The notes below the pieces were generated by a model. It ran no database searches and was not told where the DNA came from. It was given only the letters and a program-made list of their open reading frames with translations. From the NCBI RefSeq assembly GCF_030065885.1, contig NZ_JASJCS010000031.1, forward strand, positions 1 through 47,231: DNA of 47,231 nucleotides, written 5' to 3'. This document shows, piece by piece, positions 1-8,180 of this stretch. The stretch's first letter is position 1; every line of letters begins with the position of its first letter. Source of the DNA: Ilumatobacter sp. (GTDB lineage: Bacteria; Actinomycetota; Acidimicrobiia; Acidimicrobiales; Ilumatobacteraceae). Made by a program: the position numbers and the translations under genes.

Positions 1-435
1 CTCGACCCGATCCCCGTCTACGAACCGACCGACGACCCACCCGACGGCTTCCAGCGATTGCTCTACGGCCGCCACCCGGCCCACACCTTCGCGAAGACGC
101 AGAACACCCCGGCGCTGCGTGCGCTCGCCCCCGACAACGAGGTCTGGGTGGCGAGCGCCGTGGCGTCCGAGCGAGGCATCGAGACCGGCGACCTCGTCAC
201 GCTCCGCAACCAGGACGGCATCCGCTCGCTCCCGGTCCGGGCCCTGGTGACCGAACGGATCCGGCCCGACGCGGTCTACATGGTCCATGGCTTCGGCCAT
301 GACGCCCCGCTGATGACCGGAGCCCATGGCGTCGGCGCATCCGACACGGCGATGCAGAGCCGCTACGCGCTCGACCCGATCTGCGGCGGCGCCGGCCTGC
401 GGGTCAACTTCGTGCAACTGGAGGCAGCGTCATGA
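1..435 (+). CDS. Molybdopterin oxidoreductase catalytic subunit, C-terminal fragment (PhsA/PsrA type)
   Basis: The frame is open from the first base, so the gene begins outside the window; about 144 C-terminal residues remain. They match the molybdopterin-dinucleotide-binding domain that ends DMSO-reductase-family enzymes: a segment on position, ligand and gating (TGDLVTLRN) and a final GFGHDAP stretch typical of thiosulfate, polysulfide and tetrathionate reductases. Its stop overlaps the next start (ATGA), and an Fe-S subunit and an NrfD anchor follow, so this is a three-subunit complex of the Psr/Phs/Soe kind. The substrate cannot be read from this fragment. The downstream rhodanese favours a sulfur compound (inference). 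The catalytic domain and any Tat signal lie outside the window. Confidence 0.85.
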   Translation, partial: LDPIPVYEPTDDPPDGFQRLLYGRHPAHTFAKTQNTPALRALAPDNEVWVASAVASERGIETGDLVTLRNQDGIRSLPVRALVTERIRPDAVYMVHGFGHDAPLMTGAHGVGASDTAMQSRYALDPICGGAGLRVNFVQLEAAS

Positions 436-1025
436 CCCGCTACGCGATGGCGATCGACCTCGAACGGTGCCTCGGCTGCGAGGCGTGCATGGTCTCGTGC
501 GCCGCCGAGAACGAGGTGCCGCTCGGCACGTTCCGGCTGCGGCTCCAGACGACCGTCGCCGGGCGCTTCCCCGACCTCGCGGCCGAGCACCGCATGGAGC
601 AGTGCTTCCAGTGCGAGGACTCGCCGTGCCTCGGCGTCTGCCCGACCGGTGCCAACCACAAGACCGACGACGGCATCGTGCTCGTCGACCGCAACCAGTG
701 CATCGGGTGCAGGGCCTGCGTCGTCGCCTGCCCCTACGGCATGCGCTACATGCACCCCGACGGCTACGCCGACAAGTGCTCGTTCTGCGACCACCGCGTC
801 CGCCAGGGCCGCGACCCGGCCTGCGTCGAGACGTGCCCGACCGGCGCACGCGTCTTCGGTGACCTCGAGGACCCGCAGAGCGACCTGCGACGGGCACTCG
901 GCGACGCGAAGCAGGTCACCCAGCTGCGACCCGAGACCAAGACCCACCCGCGGGTCTTCTACACCAACCCCACCCTCGGCGACCGGACCGGTCTGCGCAC
1001 CGCGCCCGAAAGTGAGTGGTCATGA
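432..1025 (+). CDS. 4Fe-4S ferredoxin subunit of Psr/Phs-type complex
   Basis: A 197-residue electron-transfer subunit with four cysteine clusters: C13-C16-C19-C23 (CLGCEACMVSC), CFQCEDSPCLGVCP, CIGCRACVVACP and CSFC...CVETCP. This is the 16-cysteine layout of DmsB/PsrB/PhsB proteins that hold four [4Fe-4S] clusters. It would carry electrons between the membrane quinone subunit and the molybdenum subunit. It starts at an ATG overlapping the stop of the molybdenum subunit, and its stop overlaps the start of the NrfD gene, so the three genes are translationally coupled. Length is normal for the family (about 190-230). Confidence 0.93.
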   Translation: MTRYAMAIDLERCLGCEACMVSCAAENEVPLGTFRLRLQTTVAGRFPDLAAEHRMEQCFQCEDSPCLGVCPTGANHKTDDGIVLVDRNQCIGCRACVVACPYGMRYMHPDGYADKCSFCDHRVRQGRDPACVETCPTGARVFGDLEDPQSDLRRALGDAKQVTQLRPETKTHPRVFYTNPTLGDRTGLRTAPESEWS

Positions 1026-1993
1026 CCAGCCTCATCGTCACCGGCACCGGCACCGACCGCGCCGACGACCTCGTCGTCGACATCGTCGGCGGCAACGAAG
1101 CGGTCTACCCGCACCTCGAGGCGTGGGAGTGGCCGATCGCGGCGTACCTCTTCATCGGTGGGCTCGCCGCGGGGCTGATGATCTTCGCCGGCGTCCTGGG
1201 CCGGAGGAGCACGCAGTTCCGCCGGTCGATCGCCATCGCCGACCGCTGGACGCCGTTCGTCCTCGTCGTCGGCCTGCTCCTGCTGTGGGTCGACCTTGCG
1301 AACCGCTGGAACGTCTGGCGGCTCTACCTGACGTTCCGCACGTCGAGCGCGATGTCGTGGGGCAGCTGGATCCTCGCCGTCGCGGTGATCGTCGCGGCCG
1401 TGCGGTTCGCGCTCCACGCCTTCGACCTCGAACGGGCGCCGAAACGGGTGCGTGGACGGCTGACGAAGCTCCGGCATTGGGGCGCACGATCGCGCCGGGC
1501 CCTCGACCTCGTGACGATCGCCGTCGGCATCGGCGTCGGCCTCTACACCGGTGTGCTCCTCAGCTCGATCTCGGCCCGGCCGCTGTGGGACTCGTCGCTC
1601 CTCGCGCCGCTGTTCCTCGTCAGCGGCACCGCGGCCGGTGGCGCGCTCCTGCTCGCGATGGCCGACGCCGACACGCGTCACGTGCTCGCACCGGCCTCGA
1701 TCGCGCTCGGTGGCGTCGAGCTCGCCCTGCTCGCCGCCTACCTGTTCACGACCGGCGCCCGCGCCGGTGTCGCCGACTCCGCGCTCGACACCCTGTCGAG
1801 GGGCGGGTACGGCCTCGCGTTCTGGGGGCTGGTGGTCGCCGCCGGCCTCGTGATCCCCCTGTCGATCGAGATCTTCGATCGATTCCGCCCGCTCGCAGCG
1901 GCCTGGTCGCGCACCGCATCGGCGCTGACGCTGACCGGCAGCGCGGCGTTGCGGGCCGTGATCCTGTTCGGCGGCCTGGCGAGCGTCGCATGA
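1022..1993 (+). CDS. NrfD/PsrC-type polytopic membrane anchor
   Basis: A 323-residue hydrophobic protein with about eight membrane segments. It resembles NrfD/PsrC, the quinone-interacting anchor of polysulfide-reductase-type complexes. An early motif (EWPIAAYLFIGGLAAG) is characteristic of the family. The ATG at 1022 overlaps the upstream stop (ATGA) and is preferred over the in-frame GTG at 1016. Together with the two upstream genes it completes an A-B-C complex coupling quinol/quinone chemistry to sulfur-compound reduction or oxidation; the direction cannot be told from sequence. Confidence 0.9.
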   Translation: MTSLIVTGTGTDRADDLVVDIVGGNEAVYPHLEAWEWPIAAYLFIGGLAAGLMIFAGVLGRRSTQFRRSIAIADRWTPFVLVVGLLLLWVDLANRWNVWRLYLTFRTSSAMSWGSWILAVAVIVAAVRFALHAFDLERAPKRVRGRLTKLRHWGARSRRALDLVTIAVGIGVGLYTGVLLSSISARPLWDSSLLAPLFLVSGTAAGGALLLAMADADTRHVLAPASIALGGVELALLAAYLFTTGARAGVADSALDTLSRGGYGLAFWGLVVAAGLVIPLSIEIFDRFRPLAAAWSRTASALTLTGSAALRAVILFGGLASVA

Positions 1994-2033
1994 ACGACAT
2001 GTTCCACCAGACGGTCCACAAGGAGGGCCAACC

Positions 2034-2984
2034 ATGACACGCACACTGCTCCGCGCCGCTGCCCCCGTGGTGACGGTTGCGCTCCTGCTCGCGGCATGCG
2101 GTGATTCGGACGAGGACACGGCCGAGGCCGTCGACGTCGCCGACCCGCCGGCCGCGGCCGTGGAGGACGCCACCGATGATGCGACCGACGCGGTCACCGA
2201 CGACGCGGCGGCGGTACCGGCTGTCGACGTGGCCACCGAGGTCGATTCCGTGATGGCGGGGCTGCCCGAGGGGTGGCTGGCGCTCAAGACGGTCGAGGAC
2301 TTCGACACCGCCGTGACCCAGACCAGCCCGCTCGTGATCGATGTCCGCGAGGTGAGCGACTACGAGGCCGGCCACATCCCCGGAGCGGTCAACATCCCGA
2401 TCCGGTCACTCGCCGACCACGTCGACGAGATCCCGATGGATCAGCCCGTCGTCGTCTACTGCGCCAGCGGCTACCGCGCCGCGATGTCGACGATCGCGCT
2501 CCGCTCGCTCGGGTACGACAACGTGCGGGCCTTCGGCGGCAGCTACAAGGCGTGGACCGCCGCCGAGCGCGAGGTCTCGACCGATCCGGTCGCCCTCCCC
2601 GCCGGCACTGCCAAGGACATCGCCCCAGAGATGCTCCTCGCCGTGTCGAACTTCCTCGTGCCGATGCCCGAGGGCTACCTCAACATCGGCGAGATCGAGA
2701 CGATGCAGGGCGCCATCGACGCCGGCGCGTACGTCGTCGACGTCCGCGAGACCGGCGAGTTCGCCGAGGGTCACATCCCTGGCGCCGTCAACGTGCCGCT
2801 GCGGACCCTGATGGACGGCGGCCCCGACTTCCCGACCGACCGCCAGGTCGTCGTGTACTGCAAGTCGGGCTATCGCGCCGCGATGGCCAACGCCGCCCTC
2901 GGCGTCGCCGGCTGGGACAACATTCAGGCGTTCGCTCCGAGCTGGAACGCCTGGACCGAGGCGGGACTCGAAGTCGAGCTCTGA
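2034..2984 (+). CDS. Double-rhodanese sulfurtransferase lipoprotein
   Basis: A 316-residue lipoprotein. The signal peptide ends in the lipobox LLAAC with C22 as the lipidated residue, followed by a D/A-rich linker (about 25-75). Two rhodanese domains follow. Each has the DVRE entry motif, a GHIPGAVN loop and a catalytic cysteine: C143 in CASGYRAAM and C276 in CKSGYRAAM. Both cysteines are present, unlike many tandem rhodaneses in which one domain is inactive. A very strong ribosome site (AAGGAGG) precedes the ATG, 40 bases after the NrfD gene. Its position suggests it moves sulfane sulfur outside the membrane for the molybdoenzyme (inference). Confidence 0.92.
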   Translation: MTRTLLRAAAPVVTVALLLAACGDSDEDTAEAVDVADPPAAAVEDATDDATDAVTDDAAAVPAVDVATEVDSVMAGLPEGWLALKTVEDFDTAVTQTSPLVIDVREVSDYEAGHIPGAVNIPIRSLADHVDEIPMDQPVVVYCASGYRAAMSTIALRSLGYDNVRAFGGSYKAWTAAEREVSTDPVALPAGTAKDIAPEMLLAVSNFLVPMPEGYLNIGEIETMQGAIDAGAYVVDVRETGEFAEGHIPGAVNVPLRTLMDGGPDFPTDRQVVVYCKSGYRAAMANAALGVAGWDNIQAFAPSWNAWTEAGLEVEL

Positions 2985-3019
2985 CCTGGTGAGCCCGGCC
3001 GAGCCGGGCCGTCACCAGG
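2985..3019 (+). terminator. Two-stage hairpin after the rhodanese gene
   Basis: Starting on the base after the stop codon, an 8-bp stem (CCTGGTGA / TCACCAGG) encloses a 7-bp stem (GCCCGGC / GCCGGGC) with a 3-base loop and a 2-base bulge. There is no T tract, as is common in high-GC actinobacteria. It probably ends the molybdoenzyme-rhodanese operon. Bases 3020-3206 show no gene or other feature. Confidence 0.7.
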
Positions 3020-3206
3020 CCACGCCCGGTGGGATGCCGAGGGTCGCGACGGAGGCCGTCAGGCACCCACCGGGTTCGACTGCGCTCAGGCGCAGGCGGC
3101 TCGTCGGCTCACGACAGCCGTGGCAGCGGCACGACCGCCCTGACCTGGCACGGGTGCATGCGTACAGCGTGGGTCGCCGGACCGACACGGCCGTAGGGTC
3201 ACCTAC

Positions 3207-3665
3207 ATGGGAGTGACCTTTCAGATCTTCTCGATCACGCCTGATCGCCTCGATGAGTTCCAGTCCGACGCGGCTGCCGCTGCGGCGTTCACCATGGAGC
3301 ACTACCTCCGGGACGTCACCGGTGACGACTTCGAGGCCGTGTGGCTCGACAAGACCGGGCTCGGCATCCTCGAAGCGTTCGGGATGGTCGACGGGAGTGC
3401 CGAGCCGCCCGCCAAGTGGTGTCTGGGCGCGGATGTGCTATCGCTCGGCGAGGAGATGGTCTGCCCGTTCCTGACTCCCGAGCAGACCACGGCCTTGGCC
3501 GCGTGGATCGCAACGGTGTCCGACGACGACTTCAGGGCGCGCGCCGGCTCGAACATCATGGACACCGACGTCGAGTACCTGGCAGGTGGGTTCGCTGCGT
3601 TGCGGGCGTTCTACGAGCGAGCGGCAGCGGCAGAGCGAGCCGTGCTCGTCTACGCCTCGCCCTGA
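3207..3665 (+). CDS. DUF1877-like small protein
   Basis: A 152-residue soluble acidic protein. The opening (MGVTFQIFSIT), the central EAVWLDKTGLGILEAFG and a LSLGEEM block followed by an FLTPEQT helix resemble the DUF1877 (YfbM-like) family, whose function is not established. No signal peptide or membrane segment. It stands alone, 222 bases after the sulfur operon and convergent with etfA, whose stop is 6 bases away. The family call is from memory of its pattern, with moderate confidence. Confidence 0.6.
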   Translation: MGVTFQIFSITPDRLDEFQSDAAAAAAFTMEHYLRDVTGDDFEAVWLDKTGLGILEAFGMVDGSAEPPAKWCLGADVLSLGEEMVCPFLTPEQTTALAAWIATVSDDDFRARAGSNIMDTDVEYLAGGFAALRAFYERAAAAERAVLVYASP

Positions 3666-3671
3666 GTCAGG

Positions 3672-4637
3672 TCAGCTGCGGCGGCGGCGGACTTCTTCGG
3701 TGATGGCGGGGAGCATCTCGTGGAGGTCGGCGATGACGGAGTAGCCGGCCTTCGTGACCATGTTGGCGGAGGCGTCGGTGTTGATCGCAAGGATGTTCTT
3801 CGCCGCCTTGGCGCCGACCCAGTGCTGGATCGCACCGCTGATGCCGCACGCGATGTACAGCTGCGGCGCAATGCGTGTGCCGGTCTGGCCGACCTGATCG
3901 CTGTGCGGTCGCCAGCCGTTGTTGGTCACGGCGCGGCTGCAACCGACGACGCCGCCGAGCTCCTTGGCGAGCTCCTCCAACGCGGCGAAACCCTCCTGGC
4001 TGCCGACGCCGCGGCCGCCGCCGACCACGACCGGCGCGGTCGCCAGCGTGACGCCACCCTCGACCACGTCGCGGTCGGTGATCTGCGTGCGCAGGCCGGA
4101 CTGGTCGAGCTCGAGGTTCAGGGTCGACACGTTTGTCGCGACCGGAGCCTCGGCGGCTTCGACCGCGTGGTGGGCGATCGACACGATCGGCGTCGGCGAG
4201 GTGAGCGCCGCGTCTTCGTTGAGCGAGCCACCCCACTGGACGCGGGTCATCTCCCAGTCGTCGGCCACCTTCACGTCGAGACAATTGGCGACGAACGGCA
4301 GGTCGAGCACGGCGGCGGCATGGGCGAGCATCTCGTTGCCGCGGTCCGTGCCGCAGGCGACGATGCCGGCCGGCGATAGCTCCTGAGCTGCGGCGGCGAT
4401 CGCGTCCCCGCACACCTCGGGGCTGTAGTCCGTCAACCAGTCGACCGGGACGACGTGGACCGTCTCGGCCCCGTACCGGGCGCACTCGTCCGCGAGCGAC
4501 TCGTCGACGATCAGCAGCGCTTCGCACGTCGTGCCCAGTTGGGTCGCGAGCGAGCGGCCGAACGTCAGCGCCTCGCGTGACGCATCGGCCATCGTGCCGC
4601 GGTCGTGTTCGATGACGACGAGGAACCCTCCGCTCAT
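3672..4637 (-). CDS. etfA: Electron transfer flavoprotein alpha subunit
   Basis: A 321-residue protein with the N-terminal ETF domain and the C-terminal FAD-binding domain, recognised by VGQTGTRIAPQLYIACGISGAIQH near residue 250 and the following NTDASANM. With EtfB it forms the soluble heterodimer that accepts electrons from flavin dehydrogenases and passes them to ETF:quinone oxidoreductase. Its ATG overlaps the etfB stop (ATGA), giving coupled translation. The gene lies downstream of a DMGDH-type dehydrogenase on the same strand, a classic ETF electron donor. Confidence 0.95.
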   Translation of the reverse strand: MSGGFLVVIEHDRGTMADASREALTFGRSLATQLGTTCEALLIVDESLADECARYGAETVHVVPVDWLTDYSPEVCGDAIAAAAQELSPAGIVACGTDRGNEMLAHAAAVLDLPFVANCLDVKVADDWEMTRVQWGGSLNEDAALTSPTPIVSIAHHAVEAAEAPVATNVSTLNLELDQSGLRTQITDRDVVEGGVTLATAPVVVGGGRGVGSQEGFAALEELAKELGGVVGCSRAVTNNGWRPHSDQVGQTGTRIAPQLYIACGISGAIQHWVGAKAAKNILAINTDASANMVTKAGYSVIADLHEMLPAITEEVRRRRS

Positions 4638-5407
4638 GACAGCACCCCCAGCTCCTCCATCAGGTCGACGACCTTGGCGGCGGCGTCGGGGCCATCACCC
4701 AGCTGCACCGTCTCGGACACCTTCTCCTCGGGGCGCACCAGGCGCACCTTCGACTGGCCGCCCGGCTCGGCGTCGGACGACACCACCGACACGTCGAGCT
4801 TCTTCGACGCCAGCCGGCCCCGCATCGTCGGGTAGCGGGGCCAGGTGATGCCCTCCTTCACGCCGACCACCGCCGGCGGCGGCAGCTCGTAGACCTCCGA
4901 ACCGGTGTCGATCTCGCGGCGGCACACGAACGACGAACCGTCGTCGGACAGCTCGACGCCCTTCAACCCCTGCACGATCGGCCGGCCGAGCGCCCGAGCG
5001 ACCCGGATCCCGACCTGGAAGCCGCCGGTGTCGGCCGACTCGTTGCCCATGACGATGAGGTCGAACGGGCCGTCCTCGGACTCGATCGCGTGGATGGCTT
5101 CGGTGAGAGCCTTGGCCGTCCGCTGTGGGTCCCAGTCCATGGCGTCGACCTCGACCAGGGTGGCCTGGTTCACGCCGATCGAGGCGGCGTAGCGGCACTG
5201 CTCGTCGGCCTCGGGGATGCCGAGGGTGAGGACGTGGGATTCGCCGCCGTGCTGTTCGATCAGCTGGACGGCGAGCTCGACGCCGCACTCCTCGTGGGGG
5301 GACATGGTGAACCCGAGGTTGGCGGTGTCGACCTGCTGGCCGTCGGGGGTGACGTTGATCTTGGCGCCCGGCGCAGGGACTCGCTTCACGCAGACGAGGA
5401 CGCGCAT
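4634..5407 (-). CDS. etfB: Electron transfer flavoprotein beta subunit
   Basis: A 257-residue EtfB. It begins MRVLVCVKRVPAPGAKINV and includes an AMP/FAD-supporting segment (DLIVMGNESADTGGFQVG) and the ITWPRYPTMRGRLASKK recognition-loop region. A good ribosome site (GGGAGGA) lies about 10 bases before the ATG. It is the first gene after the dimethylglycine dehydrogenase, separated by 121 bases that carry a perfect inverted repeat. It may therefore have its own promoter or be insulated from the dehydrogenase transcript. Confidence 0.95.
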   Translation of the reverse strand: MRVLVCVKRVPAPGAKINVTPDGQQVDTANLGFTMSPHEECGVELAVQLIEQHGGESHVLTLGIPEADEQCRYAASIGVNQATLVEVDAMDWDPQRTAKALTEAIHAIESEDGPFDLIVMGNESADTGGFQVGIRVARALGRPIVQGLKGVELSDDGSSFVCRREIDTGSEVYELPPPAVVGVKEGITWPRYPTMRGRLASKKLDVSVVSSDAEPGGQSKVRLVRPEEKVSETVQLGDGPDAAAKVVDLMEELGVLS

Positions 5408-5424
5408 CAGGGCTGTCCTCCCAG

Positions 5425-5511
5425 GTCACGTTGTGTCAGACACAACCTGAACGGTCGCAGGCGTGGTCTGGCTTCGCTGGCACTTTCAGGTTGTGTCTGA
5501 CACAACGTGAC
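5425..5511. repeat. 27-bp perfect inverted repeat (TTGTGTCTGACACAA element, pair 1)
   Basis: Bases 5425-5451 and 5485-5511 are exact reverse complements, separated by 33 bases. Each arm is itself nearly palindromic around the core TTGTGTCWGACACAA, with flanking TCACG / CTGAA. The RNA could fold either as two small hairpins or as one long 27-bp stem. The pair fills the gap between the end of the dehydrogenase gene and the start of etfB. Confidence 0.9.
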
Positions 5512-5528
5512 GGCGCGCGGCCTGACAC

Positions 5529-8060
5529 TCACTTCTTCATCCGTTCGTTCGTCGGGTCGAAGGGGCCGTCCACTCCGACGACCTTCACGGGGAACTTCTC
5601 GTTCATGTACATGGCCTGCAGGTCTGTTCCGGGCTTGGCGAGATCCCTGGGCAGGTAGGCCATCAGGACCTGCTTGCCGACGCTTGGGCCGTAGCCGGCC
5701 GTCGTCACTCGGCTCACCCTTCCGTGGCTGTCGAGGATCACCTCTCCGTCCATCGTCATGATGGGTTCGTTGCCGCCCTGGAACCACCTCCGGCGGCCTT
5801 GGGAGTCGTGGTCGTCCTCGACCGTCAACGTGCACATCAGGACCTCGGGGTCGCCCTTCTCACGAGCGGCGACGTACGCCTCCTTGCCGATGAAGTCGGC
5901 GGCCTTCACCCTCGGCCGCGCCAACCCCGCCTCGAGCGGGTTGTACTCGCTCTCGAGCTCGGCGCCCTGGAGGCGGTAGCCCTTCTCGATCCGGCCCGAC
6001 ACGGCGTACACGCCCATGCCCGTCGGCCGCAGGCCGAACTCGCCGCCATTCGCCATCAGTGCGTCCCACACCTTCACGGCCTCGTCCCACGCGACGTAGA
6101 GCTCCCAGCCGGCGTCACCGACGTACGAGATCCGGAACAGCGTGACCGCGACGTCCTCGTCACCACACCGCAGCGTCACATCCACGAGCCCGCCGTACGG
6201 CGAGCCCTCCTGGCTGAGGTCGGCGTCGGTCAGCGTCGCCAGTAGCGCCGGCGCGTTCGGGCCCCACAGGCCGATCGTCGCGATGTCGCGCGACAGGTCG
6301 GTCACCGTGACCGAGCCGTCCTTCGGCATGTACTTCTGGATCCACGCCAGGTCGCGCGGCCCGTCGAAGGCGCCGGTCACCACCTGCACGACGTCCTCCG
6401 ACACCCGCTGCATCGTCAGGTCTGAGTGGAACCCGCCGTCGGGCGTCAGGAACGGTGTGTACGTCGCCCGCCCCACCGGGCCGATCTTGTTCACGCACAG
6501 GTAGTCGGCGAACTCGACCGCGCCCGGCCCCGTCAGCTCGAAGATCTGGAACGCCGACAGGTCGAAGATCCCGCAGTTCTCCCGCATGTTGAGGTGCTCA
6601 CCGACCGTGATCGGGCTCCACCAGCGGTTGTCCCACTCGACCTCCCGCTCCTCCACGCCATAGCGCTCGACCAGATCCGCATTGCTCGTGAACCACTGCG
6701 GCCGCTCGAACACCCGCGCCTGGAAGAAGAACGCCCCCAGCTCCTCCTCCCGCTCGAAGAACGGCGACACCACCATGTTGCGGCGCGACTCCCACTGCTC
6801 GGCGGGGTGCACGATGCCGTACGTCTTGTTGAAGTGCTCGCTGGCCCGCGCCCAGATGTGCTCGTCCGGCCGCTCCTCCGGATAGAACCGCGAGATGTCG
6901 GCGCCGTGGGCGTCGATCACCCGGGGGTACCCGTACGTCATCCACTCGGCGACGACCTGGGCCATGCCCGGCCCCTCCTTCACCCACACCGCGGCCGCCG
7001 ACCACAGGTTGCGGACCTCGACCGTCTCACCGAGGCACGGCATCGCATCCGGCGTCAACGACAGGAGCCCGTTGATCGCGTACTTGATCTCGGCATCGCC
7101 GAGCATGTCCATCAGCTCGATCGCCTGCTCCATCTGCGGATCGAAGTCGTCCTGCGTGAACGGCATCTCGGTGGGGGAGAGCGCCGCCTCGTCGTTGGAC
7201 GGGATGCTGTCGGGGTGATGGAGGATCGGCCGGTGGGCATACGAGCCGACCTCCATCGACCCCGACGACTGGCGCTCGTAACAGAACGTGTCCATGTCCC
7301 GCACGATCGGGTAGCCGATCTCGTTGTTGGTCTCGGCGAGGATGTCGATCGGACCGACGTCGGCCATCTGGTGCACCGCCGGCACGAGCGGGATCGTGGC
7401 GCCCGCCATGTTGGCGATCCGGTTCGACCACACGCCGCAGGCGATCACCGCGTACTCGCACTCGATCCGACCCTTGTCGGTGACCACCGCGGTCACCTTC
7501 TGGAGGCCGGTGCCTGGCTCGGGCTCGGTCTCGACGTCGAGCACCTCGGTGTTGGCGAACACCTGCATGCCCGTCTTGTCGATCGCCTCCTGCCGGAACA
7601 GCGTGCCCGTGTCGAGCGAGTCGACCACCGACACGGTGGGGCAGTAGAAGCCGCCGAGGATCACGTCCTCGCTGATGAACGGGACGAGCTCCTTCACCTC
7701 GGCCGGCGTCAGCAGCTTCGCCTCGACCCCCCACGCCGTGGCGCTCGTCATCCGCCGCTGCAGCTCGTCCCACCGCTCCTGCGTGCGGGCGACCTCGATG
7801 CCGCCGCTGTCGACGCTGCGGTCGAGGTCGCGGTACTGGTTGGCCGACTGCACGCCGAGCAGCGCCATCTCCTTGTTGTGGTCGACCGGGAAGATGAAGT
7901 TGCTCGCATGGCCCGTCGAACCGCCCGGGTTGGGCAGCGGCCCCTTGTCGAGCAGCACCATGTCGGTCCACCCCAGCCGGGCGAGGTGCCCGGCCAGGCA
8001 GTTGCCGACGATGCCGGCCCCGATGATCACGCACTTCGCAGAACTTGGCACCTCGCTCAC
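5529..8060 (-). CDS. Dimethylglycine/sarcosine dehydrogenase-like flavoprotein with GcvT domain
   Basis: An 843-residue protein of the DMGDH/SDH type. The N-terminal DAO-type FAD domain has the GAGIVG dinucleotide motif near residues 14-19. H51 in GSTGHA lies where the DMGDH family attaches FAD covalently. A central FAO_M-like domain is followed by aminomethyltransferase (GcvT) and GcvT C-terminal domains (about 440-840, including the YTPFLTPDGGFHSDLTM segment). It oxidatively demethylates N-methyl glycines, usually passing the one-carbon unit to tetrahydrofolate and electrons to ETF, which is encoded just downstream. The start is a GTG with a strong GAGGGGAGG ribosome site. The exact substrate (dimethylglycine, sarcosine or another methylamine) is not decided by sequence. 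Confidence 0.88.
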   Translation of the reverse strand: MSEVPSSAKCVIIGAGIVGNCLAGHLARLGWTDMVLLDKGPLPNPGGSTGHASNFIFPVDHNKEMALLGVQSANQYRDLDRSVDSGGIEVARTQERWDELQRRMTSATAWGVEAKLLTPAEVKELVPFISEDVILGGFYCPTVSVVDSLDTGTLFRQEAIDKTGMQVFANTEVLDVETEPEPGTGLQKVTAVVTDKGRIECEYAVIACGVWSNRIANMAGATIPLVPAVHQMADVGPIDILAETNNEIGYPIVRDMDTFCYERQSSGSMEVGSYAHRPILHHPDSIPSNDEAALSPTEMPFTQDDFDPQMEQAIELMDMLGDAEIKYAINGLLSLTPDAMPCLGETVEVRNLWSAAAVWVKEGPGMAQVVAEWMTYGYPRVIDAHGADISRFYPEERPDEHIWARASEHFNKTYGIVHPAEQWESRRNMVVSPFFEREEELGAFFFQARVFERPQWFTSNADLVERYGVEEREVEWDNRWWSPITVGEHLNMRENCGIFDLSAFQIFELTGPGAVEFADYLCVNKIGPVGRATYTPFLTPDGGFHSDLTMQRVSEDVVQVVTGAFDGPRDLAWIQKYMPKDGSVTVTDLSRDIATIGLWGPNAPALLATLTDADLSQEGSPYGGLVDVTLRCGDEDVAVTLFRISYVGDAGWELYVAWDEAVKVWDALMANGGEFGLRPTGMGVYAVSGRIEKGYRLQGAELESEYNPLEAGLARPRVKAADFIGKEAYVAAREKGDPEVLMCTLTVEDDHDSQGRRRWFQGGNEPIMTMDGEVILDSHGRVSRVTTAGYGPSVGKQVLMAYLPRDLAKPGTDLQAMYMNEKFPVKVVGVDGPFDPTNERMKK

Positions 8061-8080
8061 CGTGAGCCTCCCCTCGCACG

Positions 8081-8140
8081 TTCAAGTTGTGTCAGACACC
8101 ACGTGACACTTCGTTCACGTGGTGTCTGACACAACTTGAA
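8081..8140. repeat. 26-bp perfect inverted repeat (TTGTGTCTGACACAA element, pair 2)
   Basis: Bases 8081-8106 and 8115-8140 are exact reverse complements with an 8-base loop. They are variants of the element at 5425-5511: here one half of each core reads GGTGTCTGACACAA. The pair lies between the divergent dehydrogenase and GntR genes, so any hairpin or bound protein here could affect both promoters. Because arm 8115-8140 adjoins the GntR gene, it argues against the earliest possible TTG start (8136) for that gene. Confidence 0.9.
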
Positions 8141-8148
8141 AGTTGGAC

Positions 8149-8158
8149 TGATATATCA
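8149..8158. promoter_or_regulatory. Palindrome TGATATATCA, candidate GntR operator / -10 region
   Basis: A perfect 10-bp AT-rich palindrome stands out in otherwise GC-rich DNA, just upstream of the likely GntR start and between divergent genes. AT-rich palindromes of this type are common operators of FCD-subfamily GntR proteins, and TATATC could also serve as a -10 box. Autoregulation and control of the dehydrogenase are inferred, not shown. Confidence 0.5.
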
Positions 8159-8180
8159 TGAATGTATCACGAGCAAGTCC

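Noticed and set aside
649..2037. Long alternative open frames overlapping the ferredoxin and NrfD genes
   Set aside because: Translations are arginine/proline/serine-rich with no family resemblance; they are expected shadows in high-GC DNA.
5425..8140. CRISPR-like array made of the repeated units
   Set aside because: Units occur as two inverted pairs with spacers of 33 and 8 bases and kilobases between pairs; there are no regular direct repeats and no cas genes.
8149..8158. TTGTGTCTGACACAA as the operator of the adjacent GntR protein
   Set aside because: Not adopted as the main call: another copy lies far away by an unrelated gene and the half-site spacing differs from the usual short GntR/FadR site. 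TGATATATCA is the better local candidate.
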